Numbered from the stretch's first letter, positions 32,575 to 39,447 are shown. The stretch is DNA of 39,447 nucleotides from Acidobacteriota bacterium (GCA_016213675.1 JACQZW010000061.1:1-39447); one strand, 5' to 3'. Notes: generated from the sequence alone by a model not told the origin. Numbers and translations are program-made.

Positions 32575-32619
32575 TTGCCAAGGTGGACGTCGCGGGTCCA
32601 AATCCCGTCTCCCGCTCCA
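32575..32619 (+). other. tRNA-Gly(GCC) 3'-half fragment (attachment-like site 4)
   Basis: From the anticodon loop TTGCCAAGG to the acceptor end CTCCCGCTCCA, with one T-loop change (GGTCCAAAT). The encoded CCA is present. The right flank AGATCCGCCAGTAGCTACG is nearly that of site 1, marking the pair of outer junctions that share a right-hand sequence. Confidence 0.9.
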
Positions 32620-32848
32620 AGATCCGCCAGTAGCTACGACACCTTGAGGATCTGGCTGGGGTATTCTCCAGCCGTTCGCCTGGAGCCGGCATGGGTTCCA
32701 GTTTCTCCTTCAACCTGCTCGCGGCCTCGGGCACCCCCCGAGCGGACGTGCGAGCGGATGTTCGTCGAGACGGGGCTGCGATGCCCGGCCGACTCCACGT
32801 TCAGGAATTTGTCGGCGATGGAGGGCCGGGCGGGGCGGCACCAGCCGC

Positions 32849-33829
32849 TCACGTCGGGGTTGCCGGATGACGCAGTTGCCGAACTCGCCATCGCAACGAC
32901 TCCGCGAACGGCGAGTACCTCTTGTCCCGCAGGCCCGCGACGGTGCGATCCCGCAGCGGCAGGAGAAAACAGGCCGGATCGACGCGATCGTCGATGAAAT
33001 CCGCGACGCGCCACCGCATGTCTGGACCCGGGGCAATGAGGAATTCATCCATTGCCCAGTGGTGGTTCCGGCACAGCGCGATACCGTTGCGGGGGTCGTC
33101 GCCTCCGGCGGGCCGCGGGATCAGATGGGCCGCCTCCACGAGCGAGTGGCCGGTGTCATCCGCGATCATTCGCAGGCCGCAGGCGGCACAGTGGTGGTCA
33201 TAGGCGCTCCGGACGACCCTGGAGAAGGCGGCATCGCGCGCCTGGAGTTCCGGCGCCGGTGCATCACGGGCGACGCCGGCGACCCGCTCCTCGAGAACAC
33301 GCTCGTAGGCATTGGCCGCGTGCTCCCGCCTCCCCACGTCACCAAGCGCACGCGCGTGGTCCGGGAAGTAACGTTCGATGATCGTCCGGCGAAGGGCTTC
33401 CCGCGTGGCGGGCCTCTGGATCAAATCGAAAAGCCCGGCGTCGAGCGAAGCGAACGCGACGTTCCGATGGACGTCCGCGTGGCTTGTGAACTTCGGCGAT
33501 GCGACGACGGGCCCACGGCCAGGGTTGGGTTCCAGGTGCCAGAAGCCCTCGCGTGCCAGCCGTCCGAACGGGTTGTACGGGGTGAACCGATCACCCTGTC
33601 TGCTCACGACGCGGAAGTAGATGACGAAGCGCTCCAGCAACTCCGTCCCGTACTCGATCTCGTTCCGCGGCAGGCGGCCCGCCTCCGCCAGGTCCAGCAC
33701 GGCCAGGAGCAACGCCGGCTTGTGCGGGGCTCGATGACCGGCCGGGTTGGCGAAGCGATTCAACCGCGAGAACGCGCGAACGTATCGTTCCAGGGCGTCG
33801 AGGGATCCTCGCTCGTCCGAGCTTGCCAC
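32849..33829 (-). CDS. HNH endonuclease of the sulfur-binding (type IV restriction) kind
   Basis: The 326-residue protein has an N-terminal domain (LDALERYVRAFSRLNR, HKPALLLAVLDLAEAGRLPR, GDRFTPYNPFGRLAREGFWH) resembling the sulfur-binding domain of phosphorothioate-dependent restriction enzymes. A helical linker follows, then an HNH nuclease domain at ~220-290 (CAACGLRMI, SLVEAAHLIPRPAGGDDPRN, ALCRNHHWAMDEF). Such enzymes cut phosphorothioated foreign DNA; no dnd modification genes are in the window. GTG 33829 is the most plausible start and overlaps the upstream DUF2075 frame by 70 bases. Confidence 0.8.
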   Translation of the reverse strand: MASSDERGSLDALERYVRAFSRLNRFANPAGHRAPHKPALLLAVLDLAEAGRLPRNEIEYGTELLERFVIYFRVVSRQGDRFTPYNPFGRLAREGFWHLEPNPGRGPVVASPKFTSHADVHRNVAFASLDAGLFDLIQRPATREALRRTIIERYFPDHARALGDVGRREHAANAYERVLEERVAGVARDAPAPELQARDAAFSRVVRSAYDHHCAACGLRMIADDTGHSLVEAAHLIPRPAGGDDPRNGIALCRNHHWAMDEFLIAPGPDMRWRVADFIDDRVDPACFLLPLRDRTVAGLRDKRYSPFAESLRWRVRQLRHPATPT

Positions 33830-34851
33830 GACACGATACTGCCCGGTGCGGGGCTCTCCGGCAAGAGACCGGGCCGGCCGGGCGCCGCGTCGGTTGACCG
33901 TGGTTGTCCGGCACAGGCCGTTCCCGGATGGCGAGGGCACCGTCCCTGCACCGTCTCGATCCCCGCCCGCGCCAGGTACTCGAACGTCCTGTCGTAGACC
34001 CCCGGCGGGCGGGTCCGATCCGTGGGGTCGCCCGGCGGCGGGATGAAGAGCACCATCCCCTGCCGGGCGCGCGTGAGGAGCACACGGTACGCATTGAGCA
34101 GGTACTGCCGACGCTCCGGCTGGCGGACGTGCGTCCAGGCGTCGCCGCGGAACGAACGGTGTTCCCAGCCGTCCGCGGCCGAACGCAGGTCGGCGTCCCA
34201 CGTGACGCACGTCCAGTCCAGCTCGAGACCCTGGACCTGGAACTCCGTGGCGGCATCCTCGAGGTAGTTCGAGGATCGCGTGTCGGTCACCGGATGCAGG
34301 AACCACTGCACGGGATCGACGCTCACGCGGACGCCGTCCGCGTGCGGCGGAGGCCACGTCGTGTCGCTCCACGAGGCATGGGTCGCCACCAGGATCGGCA
34401 GGATGGCCGCCTTGCGGCTGCCGCGGTGGAAGTTCTTGAGGTCGAGCGCGTAGTCCCAGGCCTGGTCGAGGTCAGCGCGCAGGTACCCGGTCGCGCCGCA
34501 CTTGAACTCGATCGGGAAGACGGCGGAACCGGCGAGCCAGACGGCGTCAACGCGGCTGGCGCGCCGTGGCACTTCGAACTCGAGGAACAGCGCTCCGAAA
34601 CCCGGCGCCAGCGCCGTCCTGAGGATCGGGATCGCCTGCTCCCACGCGTTCTGCTGCTCGCCCTCGATGGAGCCGGCACTGCCGCGTGCGAGGCGGCCGA
34701 GGATCGTGTCGGACGGCGCGGCGAGGAAGGAAGCCACGGGAGTCCAGTACGGTGCGGGAACCGCCCTCTCCTGGCGAGTCTTCTCGGGCACCCCGTCGCG
34801 CGTTTCAGCAATTCGCAGGCAGATTGCTCCACGCTCGCGGAGCGTCCGCAA
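33760..34851 (-). CDS. DUF2075 protein lacking its NTPase core
   Basis: The N-terminal ~170 residues fit the nuclease-like start of DUF2075 (Schlafen-3-type) proteins: PYWTPVASFLAAPSDTILGR, VWLAGSAVFPIEFKCGATGY and LDQAWDYALDLKNFHRGS. They are followed directly by the C-terminal part: FQVQGLELDWTCVTWDADLR and YLLNAYRVLLTRARQGMVLF. The central several hundred residues with the Walker A and B motifs are missing, yet the frame is kept. About 60 residues after GVYDRTFEYLARAGI look like run-on. The start is unclear (ATG 34851 or a later GTG). It is probably a non-catalytic remnant or a reduced form. Confidence 0.7.
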   Translation of the reverse strand: MRTLRERGAICLRIAETRDGVPEKTRQERAVPAPYWTPVASFLAAPSDTILGRLARGSAGSIEGEQQNAWEQAIPILRTALAPGFGALFLEFEVPRRASRVDAVWLAGSAVFPIEFKCGATGYLRADLDQAWDYALDLKNFHRGSRKAAILPILVATHASWSDTTWPPPHADGVRVSVDPVQWFLHPVTDTRSSNYLEDAATEFQVQGLELDWTCVTWDADLRSAADGWEHRSFRGDAWTHVRQPERRQYLLNAYRVLLTRARQGMVLFIPPPGDPTDRTRPPGVYDRTFEYLARAGIETVQGRCPRHPGTACAGQPRSTDAAPGRPGLLPESPAPGSIVSWQARTSEDPSTPWNDTFARSRG

Positions 34852-34928
34852 GTGCGGGACGCGTGGCCGGACTCGTGGCTCCGCGACGTTTGACGGCTCC
34901 CGAACCGGCGGGCACGCCCCCGTCCGCC

Positions 34929-36239
34929 ATGACGAAGAAGAAGGAGATCGTGGTTCGCCGGGAGAACTCCCCGGACCTGCCAGGGTACGGCCAGGTGCTG
35001 GCGGATGTGGCTCGCCTCCTGGAGTCCGCGCGCCGTGCGGCCGCCAGGTCGATCAACGCGGTGATGACCGCGACGTACTGGGAGATCGGTCGTCAGGTCG
35101 TCGAGTACGAGCAGGGCGGGAGGGCACGGGCGGGCTATGGCGAGGAGCTGATCGAGCGGCTCGCCGGCGACCTCACGAAAAGGTTCGGTCGAGGATTTTC
35201 CCGGCAGAACCTGCAGCTCATGCGTTCGTTCTACATGGCCTACCCCGCGGCGCAGATTCGCCAGACGGTGTCTGGCGGATTGGCCGGAGCCCCGATTCGC
35301 CCGACGCTGTCTGGCGATTCCACGGGTGGCCGCACGACGGAGATTGCGCAGACGGTGTCTGCGGAATCGAGGCGGGCAAGATCCGCGACGGCGTCGCGGA
35401 TTTCCGGGATCGCCGCCCTCGCGGCACGTTTCCCCCTCCCGTGGTCCCACTACGTCCGGCTGCTGGCCGTGCGGAACCCGAGCGCGCGGGAGTTCTACGA
35501 GACCGAAGCGCTCCGCGGCGGCTGGACCGTACGCCAGCTCGACCGGCAGATCGGCAGCCAGTTCTACGAGCGCACGGCGCTCTCGCGGAACAAAGCGGCC
35601 ATGCTGCGAGACGGCGAGCAGCGCCGTCCGGAAGACGCCGTGACCCCGGAACAGGAGATCAAGGACCCGTTCGTCCTCGAGTTCCTGGACCTCAAGGACG
35701 AGTACTCCGAAAGTGACCTGGAGGCCGCGCTCATCACCCGGCTGGAATCGTTCTTGCTGGAACTCCGCGGCGACTTCACGTTCGTCGGTCGGCAGCGACG
35801 GCTGCGGGTCGGCGATTCGTGGTTCCGGATCGACCTCCTGTTCTTCCACCGGCGCCTGCGCTGCCTCGTGATCATCGACCTGAAGCTCGACCGGCTGACG
35901 CCGGGCGACGCCGGGCAGATGAACCTGTACCTCAACTACGCGCGCGAGCACTGGACGCTGCCGGACGAGAACCCGCCAGTCGGGCTCATCCTCTGCGCCG
36001 GCCGTGACGCCGCCGTCGCCCGGTACGCGCTTGGCGGCCTGTCGAACAAGATCCTCGCGGCGGAGTACCGGACGGCCCTGCCGGAAGAGAGAGCACTCGC
36101 CGACGAGCTGACCCGGACGCGTCGGCTGCTGGAGGCACGGCGATCGACCGGCGCCGGGACGGATGTCGGTGCCGACCGGGCGTGCGCGCCGATGACCGGT
36201 CGGCGCCGAACGACCACGAGAAGGAAAGAGCAATCGTGA
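34929..36239 (+). CDS. DUF1016 (YhcG-type) PDDEXK nuclease
   Basis: The 436-residue protein has the DUF1016 N-terminal helical domain (AVMTATYWEIGRQVVEYEQG, then GYGEELIERLAGDLTKRFGR and FSRQNLQLMRSFYMAYP). A variable repeat segment with QTVSG-like motifs follows, and then the nuclease domain (WSHYVRLLAVRNPSAREFYE, LSRNKAAML, FTFVGRQRRLRVGDSWFRID, CLVIIDLKLDRLTPGDAGQM). Asp and the DxK of the PD-(D/E)xK site are present. The extra tail (RRRTTTRRKEQS) resembles the tail of the unit 2 protein. The ATG at 34929 begins MTKKKEIVVRRENS. The gene is divergent from the DUF2075/HNH pair, with only 77 bp between them. Confidence 0.9.
   Translation: MTKKKEIVVRRENSPDLPGYGQVLADVARLLESARRAAARSINAVMTATYWEIGRQVVEYEQGGRARAGYGEELIERLAGDLTKRFGRGFSRQNLQLMRSFYMAYPAAQIRQTVSGGLAGAPIRPTLSGDSTGGRTTEIAQTVSAESRRARSATASRISGIAALAARFPLPWSHYVRLLAVRNPSAREFYETEALRGGWTVRQLDRQIGSQFYERTALSRNKAAMLRDGEQRRPEDAVTPEQEIKDPFVLEFLDLKDEYSESDLEAALITRLESFLLELRGDFTFVGRQRRLRVGDSWFRIDLLFFHRRLRCLVIIDLKLDRLTPGDAGQMNLYLNYAREHWTLPDENPPVGLILCAGRDAAVARYALGGLSNKILAAEYRTALPEERALADELTRTRRLLEARRSTGAGTDVGADRACAPMTGRRRTTTRRKEQS
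35259..35363 (+). repeat. Three palindromes inside the DUF1016 gene
   Basis: CGCCAGAC-GGT-GTCTGGCG (35259), CGCCCGAC-GCT-GTCTGGCG (35298) and CGCAGAC-GGT-GTCTGCG (35347) encode IRQTVSG, IRPTLSG and IAQTVSA. The flanking GATT/AATC extends the symmetry. The arms vary but stay paired, so the DNA or RNA fold is conserved as well as the peptide. Confidence 0.75.
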
Positions 36240-36601
36240 CCCGCTCTCCCCCCGCCCGAATGCGGCGGCGGGCCCGACGACAGGAGAAGAGCGATGACGG
36301 CTGGCGGAGGTTCTCGGCCGAGGCCGCCTGCGCCGACAGCATCGTCCGTTGCGCGATCGGTGACGTTGCGGAAGGCGTCGCGGCCGCCGAGCGCGCGCAA
36401 GAGAAACGAGCGCACGGACGTCGCGACCTCGGGTCGGTGCGGAGGACGCTCCGAAGCGGAGGGCCGGGCGTCAGGCGCCGACCGGGAGGGGGCGTTCCTG
36501 AGATCGTCGACCGACGCGGACTTCGCCGTCCACATCGCGGACTCCATTTCGGACTGCCAACCGGATCCGAGGGAAACGATGGCAAGCGCGGCGCCCGTTG
36601 G
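36240..36601. other. Decayed unit end (former site 5)
   Basis: At 36511-36556 the sequence GACGCGGACTTCGCCGTCCA...GCGGACTCCATTTCGGACTG matches the 2-fold repeat region of site 2 (6627-6672). The four 10-mers and the tRNA-Gly fragment are missing. The 36240-36330 part resembles the terminator-like end of unit 2. No gene is present. Confidence 0.6.
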
Positions 36602-37225
36602 TCACGTCGGACCGCCCGCCGGCCGCTCCAGTAGCGCGGCGCGGCCCCGGTCTCCCAGGGGACGACCACGCTCCACGAATCCGGCGGCCGACGCCGTCTG
36701 CACCGTGCGCTCGAACGCCGCCGCCGAGACGTGGCCCTTCGGCTCGACGATCAGGAGTCGCCCGCCGGGCCGCAGCAGCCCGGCCAGTCGGCGGAGGAAC
36801 GCCGCTGGGTCCCGGACCTCGTGCACCATGTGGATCGCGACCGCCAGATCCACCGTTCCGCGGCGGACGTCCAGCGCCGGATCGTCCAGGGTGCCGGCGA
36901 GCGACTCCAGCCGCGGTGCGAGCCCGGCCTTGTCGGCGCGGCGGCGCAGGCCGGCAATCATCCGCGGCTGGAGGTCCACGCAAACCACCCGCCCGGTGGG
37001 CCCGACCATCCGCGCCAGCGGCAGGCTGAAGAACCCCATGCCGCAACCGGGCTCGAGCACCGTCATCCCCGGCCGAACATGCGGTCCCAGCAACGAGTCG
37101 GGGTTCTCGAACAGCCGGCGAAGGGGGCTCACGAGCAGCCAGCCGATCCACCACGGGCAGACGTGTCCCTTCGCCTCGGGCTGGGCTACCGACGGTGGAC
37201 CGTGCGTCTCGTTGCTCACGACCAT
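36602..37225 (-). CDS. Class I SAM-dependent methyltransferase
   Basis: The 207-residue protein contains VLEPGCGMGFFSLPLARMVG (motif I, SAM binding), VVCVDLQPRMIAGLRRRADK (motif II), DLAVAIHMVHEVRDPAAFLR and LLRPGGRLLIVEPKGHVS. This resembles small stand-alone methyltransferases of the UbiE/Methyltransf_11 type. The substrate is unknown. The N-terminus begins MVVSNETHGPPSV. An ATG further upstream (37354) adds a low-complexity stretch and is less likely. The gene lies just outside the last unit end and may be the first normal chromosomal gene on that side. Confidence 0.85.
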   Translation of the reverse strand: MVVSNETHGPPSVAQPEAKGHVCPWWIGWLLVSPLRRLFENPDSLLGPHVRPGMTVLEPGCGMGFFSLPLARMVGPTGRVVCVDLQPRMIAGLRRRADKAGLAPRLESLAGTLDDPALDVRRGTVDLAVAIHMVHEVRDPAAFLRRLAGLLRPGGRLLIVEPKGHVSAAAFERTVQTASAAGFVERGRPLGDRGRAALLERPAGGPT

Positions 37226-37374
37226 GACCCCATGAATACGAGTTCCTGCTCGGTTTGCCAACTCGCCTTCGGCGGCGTCGGAGTTCCGGCACCGTGACGC
37301 CGGCAACGTCGCGACGCCACGGCACGTCCCCGCCGACCGCGCGGGCGTGTCCACCGGTCCGCTGGCAGCCTGCG

Positions 37375-37551
37375 GGCACGACGTGCTACGAGTGGCACGA
37401 GGCCTGGCTGTTCACCGACCCCGACCCGTCTCTCCGCGCGTACCGCTTCTACCGGGCGGCGGGCTGGCGCCACGACGGGGTGGAGGGCGGCAACCGGGTG
37501 ATGCGGAAGGTGATCCGGGGAGGTCCGGAGGACGAGAGCGCCTCTCGGTAG
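37375..37551 (+). pseudogene. C-terminal fragment of a GNAT acetyltransferase
   Basis: The frame reads EAWLFTDPDPSLRAYRFYRA then AGWRHDGVEGGNRVMRKVI before a stop. This is the acetyl-CoA-binding end (N/S-xxA-xxFYxxxGW) of GNAT enzymes. The upstream residues are not GNAT-like and the rest of the domain is missing. Confidence 0.55.
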
Positions 37552-37783
37552 CTCGGCATTCCGGCCGGCGACGACGAGGGCGCCACGTTCCGAGCGCGGT
37601 GACCCCGTCGGCGCCCGCAACGGGCTGCCAGAGCCTTCGGGCGCTTGCACCCGTCCTGCGTCTGGTGCCGCCGGCAGAGTTCCGCCCCGTCGCCGTGCGT
37701 GCCGGACTGCCGCCGGTGTTCGAGCGGGAGATTCCGCTGCGCGGCGGCAATTCGTTCCTCGAGGTGCACTTCGTCCGGCGGTG
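37552..37783. other. Stretch with a possible gene-end fragment
   Basis: On the plus strand a frame from about 37640 reads LRLVPPAEFRPVAVRAGLPP then FEREIPLRGGNSFLEVHFVR and a stop at 37784. It looks like the end of a real protein, possibly a methyltransferase, with no recognisable start. This is inference. Confidence 0.25.
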
Positions 37784-38162
37784 AAGATGTTCGGGCGATC
37801 CTGGTCGAGCAGGAAGGCGCCGTGGCCCCGGGTCAGGGCGTCGTCGTACTTCTCGAACGCCTTCTCGCGCTCCGCTGCCCCCGCCGACGATGCGCTTCCC
37901 GCCGATTTCGACCTCGAAGCCGCACACGGCGGCGCCTTCCTCCAGCGGAAACGTGTACACCGCCTCGATCGGCACGGCCTCGACGTTCTCGTAGCGCTGC
38001 GCGACCGTGGTGCGGCAGGCGATGCCGCGGACCTTGACGTCGATCGCCACGCCGCGCAGCGGAACGCGCTGCTCGCCGGCGAACAGGCGGCCGGGTTCGG
38101 GACCGTCCTGCAGGTCGCTGCCGATTCTCAGCTCGAAGGGCGAAACCTGAGTCTGACCCTTC
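37784..38162 (-). pseudogene. VIT-domain protein fragment with frameshift
   Basis: Reading from 38162, SPFELRIGSDLQDG, VPLRGVAIDVKVRGIACRTT and VEAVPIEAVYTFPLEEGAAV are the start of a vault/inter-alpha-trypsin (VIT) domain. After GGKRIV the frame changes and continues as AFEKYDDALTRGHGAFLLDQ and DRPNIFT, then breaks off. The 5' start and the following VWA part are missing. It is sandwiched against the radical SAM gene stop. Confidence 0.7.
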
Positions 38163-39101
38163 CTACAGCCCGCGCAGGAACTCCGGCCGCAGCAGCCGCG
38201 GATCGCGCAGCGCGGCGTCGAGCTCCGCCAGCAGGCGGAGCTTGTCGCGCGCCAGCCGGCCCTTGAGCGCCAGCCAGTTGCTGGCGTGGTTGGAACGGAA
38301 CTCGACGCCGTCGGCGTCCATCGCGGCGAGCATGCGGCGGCACTCGCGGAGCGACTCGGCCGGCGTCAGGAGACGCCACGACGGGTCCGCGACCTGCTCC
38401 GCGAACGACGGCACCCGCTCCTCGACCATCAGCGTCAGCGCGGCCGCGTACTCCGGCGCGATCGCGTCGAGCACCCGGGCCGTCGCGTCGGCGTGCCGAT
38501 CGGAGCCTGCGGGCCCCCCGAGGCCGAGGATGACCGTCAGGGACTGGGCGAGACCCGCTTCCTTCGCGCGCCGCCCCCCCTCGACCATCTGCGCCGCGGT
38601 CGCGCCCTTGTCGATCCGTGCCAGGACCTCGTCGTCGCCGGACTCGATGCCGACGTAGATCATCGACAGGCCGGCCTCGCGGAGCCGCCGCAGGTCGGCC
38701 GCCGAGCGCGCCATGAGGTTCTGCGGCGAGGCGTAGCACGTGACCCGCCGGAGCCCCGGAAGCCGCTCGTACAGCCGCTCCAGGATGCGGCGCAGCCGAT
38801 CGACGGACAGCACCAGGGCGTCGCCGTCGGCCAGGAACACGCGATCCGCCCGCGCGCCGACCTGGGCGCCGGCCGCGTCGATCTCGGCCAGCACCTCCGC
38901 CTCCGGCCTCGCCCGGAACGGCTTGGTCTGATAGGCCACGCAGAACGCGCAGCCGCCGTGGACGCGGTAGCCCGTAGGGGACGCGGGGTCGCGCTTCGTC
39001 TTGAGGTTCGAGCAGCCGAGCGTGACCTGGAAGATGAGCGACCACGCCTCGCTCGGCGGCCGGTAGAGCGGTTCGACGTAGCGCAGCGGCCAGGCCCGCA
39101 T
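38163..39101 (-). CDS. Radical SAM protein with an expanded cluster motif
   Basis: The 312-residue protein is a radical SAM enzyme: VTLGCS at the cluster start, CAFCVAYQTKPFRAR, VFLADGDALVLSVDRLRRIL, GLSMIYVGIESGDDEVLARI and TVILGLGGPAG. The first Cys is normally followed by the second after three residues, but here some 17 extra residues lie between GCSN and GCAFC. The C-terminus is helical, as in Elp3-like or coproporphyrinogen-oxidase-like enzymes of unknown substrate. The start MRAWPLRYVEPLYRPPSEA fits the family. Confidence 0.8.
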   Translation of the reverse strand: MRAWPLRYVEPLYRPPSEAWSLIFQVTLGCSNLKTKRDPASPTGYRVHGGCAFCVAYQTKPFRARPEAEVLAEIDAAGAQVGARADRVFLADGDALVLSVDRLRRILERLYERLPGLRRVTCYASPQNLMARSAADLRRLREAGLSMIYVGIESGDDEVLARIDKGATAAQMVEGGRRAKEAGLAQSLTVILGLGGPAGSDRHADATARVLDAIAPEYAAALTLMVEERVPSFAEQVADPSWRLLTPAESLRECRRMLAAMDADGVEFRSNHASNWLALKGRLARDKLRLLAELDAALRDPRLLRPEFLRGL

Positions 39102-39111
39102 GGGGGGCAGT

Positions 39112-39447
39112 CTACTGCCGGTTCTTCACGAGGTCATCGACCACGGTGGGATCGGCGAGGGTCGTGGTGTCGCCCAGCGCACTCGCCTCGCCCTCGGCGA
39201 TCTTGCGCAGGATGCGGCGCATGATCTTGCCCGAGCGGGTCTTGGGCAGGCCCGGGGCGTACTGGATCTTGTCCGGCTTGGCGATCGGGCCGATCTCCTT
39301 GGAGACGTGGCTCATCAGCTCCTTGCGCAGCTCGTCGGTCGCGTTGAACCCGCTCTTGAGCGTGACGAACGCGTAGAGGCCCTGGCCCTTGATCTCGTGC
39401 GGGAACCCGACCACCGCCGCCTCGGCCACCGCCTTGTGCGACACCAG
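39112..39447 (-). CDS. acs: Acetyl-CoA synthetase, C-terminal part (runs off the window)
   Basis: The 111 residues present cover the C-terminal AMP-binding lid domain of acetyl-CoA synthetase: [39 protein letters not shown] and [20 protein letters not shown]. The Lys in SGKIMRR is the catalytic Lys that is regulated by acetylation in the family. The enzyme makes acetyl-CoA from acetate and ATP in the cytosol. The gene continues beyond position 39447. Confidence 0.9.
   Translation of the reverse strand: MVSHKAVAEAAVVGFPHEIKGQGLYAFVTLKSGFNATDELRKELMSHVSKEIGPIAKPDKIQYAPGLPKTRSGKIMRRILRKIAEGEASALGDTTTLADPTVVDDLVKNRQ

Noticed and set aside
32640..32848. A short gene between site 4 and the HNH gene
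   Set aside because: The open frames have no Shine-Dalgarno or recognisable composition, and the minus-strand one runs through the tRNA fragment.

Overview
The window is high-GC chromosomal DNA from a bacterium that is most likely a member of the Myxococcota. The evidence is a secreted protein with two copies of the Myxococcus cysteine-rich repeat (CGDG...CDDGN...DGCSADC), a MopE-like metal-binding fragment, and many small Asp-rich lipoproteins. About two thirds of it behaves as an accessory region. No rRNA, complete tRNA, CRISPR array or tyrosine integrase was found.

Layout. 1-2.4 kb: a secreted protein and an FGE-sulfatase-domain lipoprotein in one operon. 2.4-36.6 kb: a chain of cassette-like units. 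Four sites (near 2.43-2.61, 6.65-6.81, 9.82-9.98 and 32.46-32.62 kb) share one design: two copies of an 11-12 bp direct repeat, then exactly four head-to-tail 10-bp repeats, then after 50-85 bp the 3' part of a tRNA-Gly(GCC) gene. In three of the sites that part starts at the anticodon loop. The 10-bp repeats belong to three different sequence families, but the geometry is kept. A fifth, decayed site lies at about 36.5 kb. The units carry genes of defence or conflict type. Unit 1 has a three-gene module with an AlbA_2/HATPase protein. Unit 2 has a second AlbA_2/HATPase protein. Unit 3 begins with a SEC-C gene pair and ends with an AbiEi/AbiEii toxin-antitoxin pair. Unit 4 has an HNH nuclease resembling phosphorothioate-dependent enzymes, a DUF2075 protein lacking its NTPase core, and a DUF1016 (YhcG-type) nuclease. 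Unrelated last genes of units 2, 3 and 4 end in the same basic tail, apparently supplied by the unit end itself. I read this as integrative elements targeting tRNA-Gly, mobilised by an integrase encoded elsewhere.

Within unit 3 (10-32.6 kb) lie ordinary-looking genes: lipoproteins, a TetR regulator with a quinone-reductase-like oxidoreductase, the large Cys-rich lipoprotein, and a four-gene membrane/lipoprotein operon. It also holds an IS66-type transposon carrying a DruA (DUF4338) gene and a serine resolvase, which abuts a second, 5'-truncated IS66 transposase gene. A ~395-bp MITE-like repeat occurs three times plus one fragment, and one copy interrupts a lipoprotein gene with a 3-bp target duplication. 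The TetR control region (about 190 bp, with a palindromic operator in overlapping divergent promoters) is duplicated on the far side of the Cys-rich gene, where it drives a chimeric receiver-domain fragment.

36.6-39.4 kb returns to chromosomal-type genes: a methyltransferase, a stretch of gene fragments (GNAT, VIT), a radical SAM protein with an unusual insertion in its cluster motif, and the C-terminus of acetyl-CoA synthetase running off the end.
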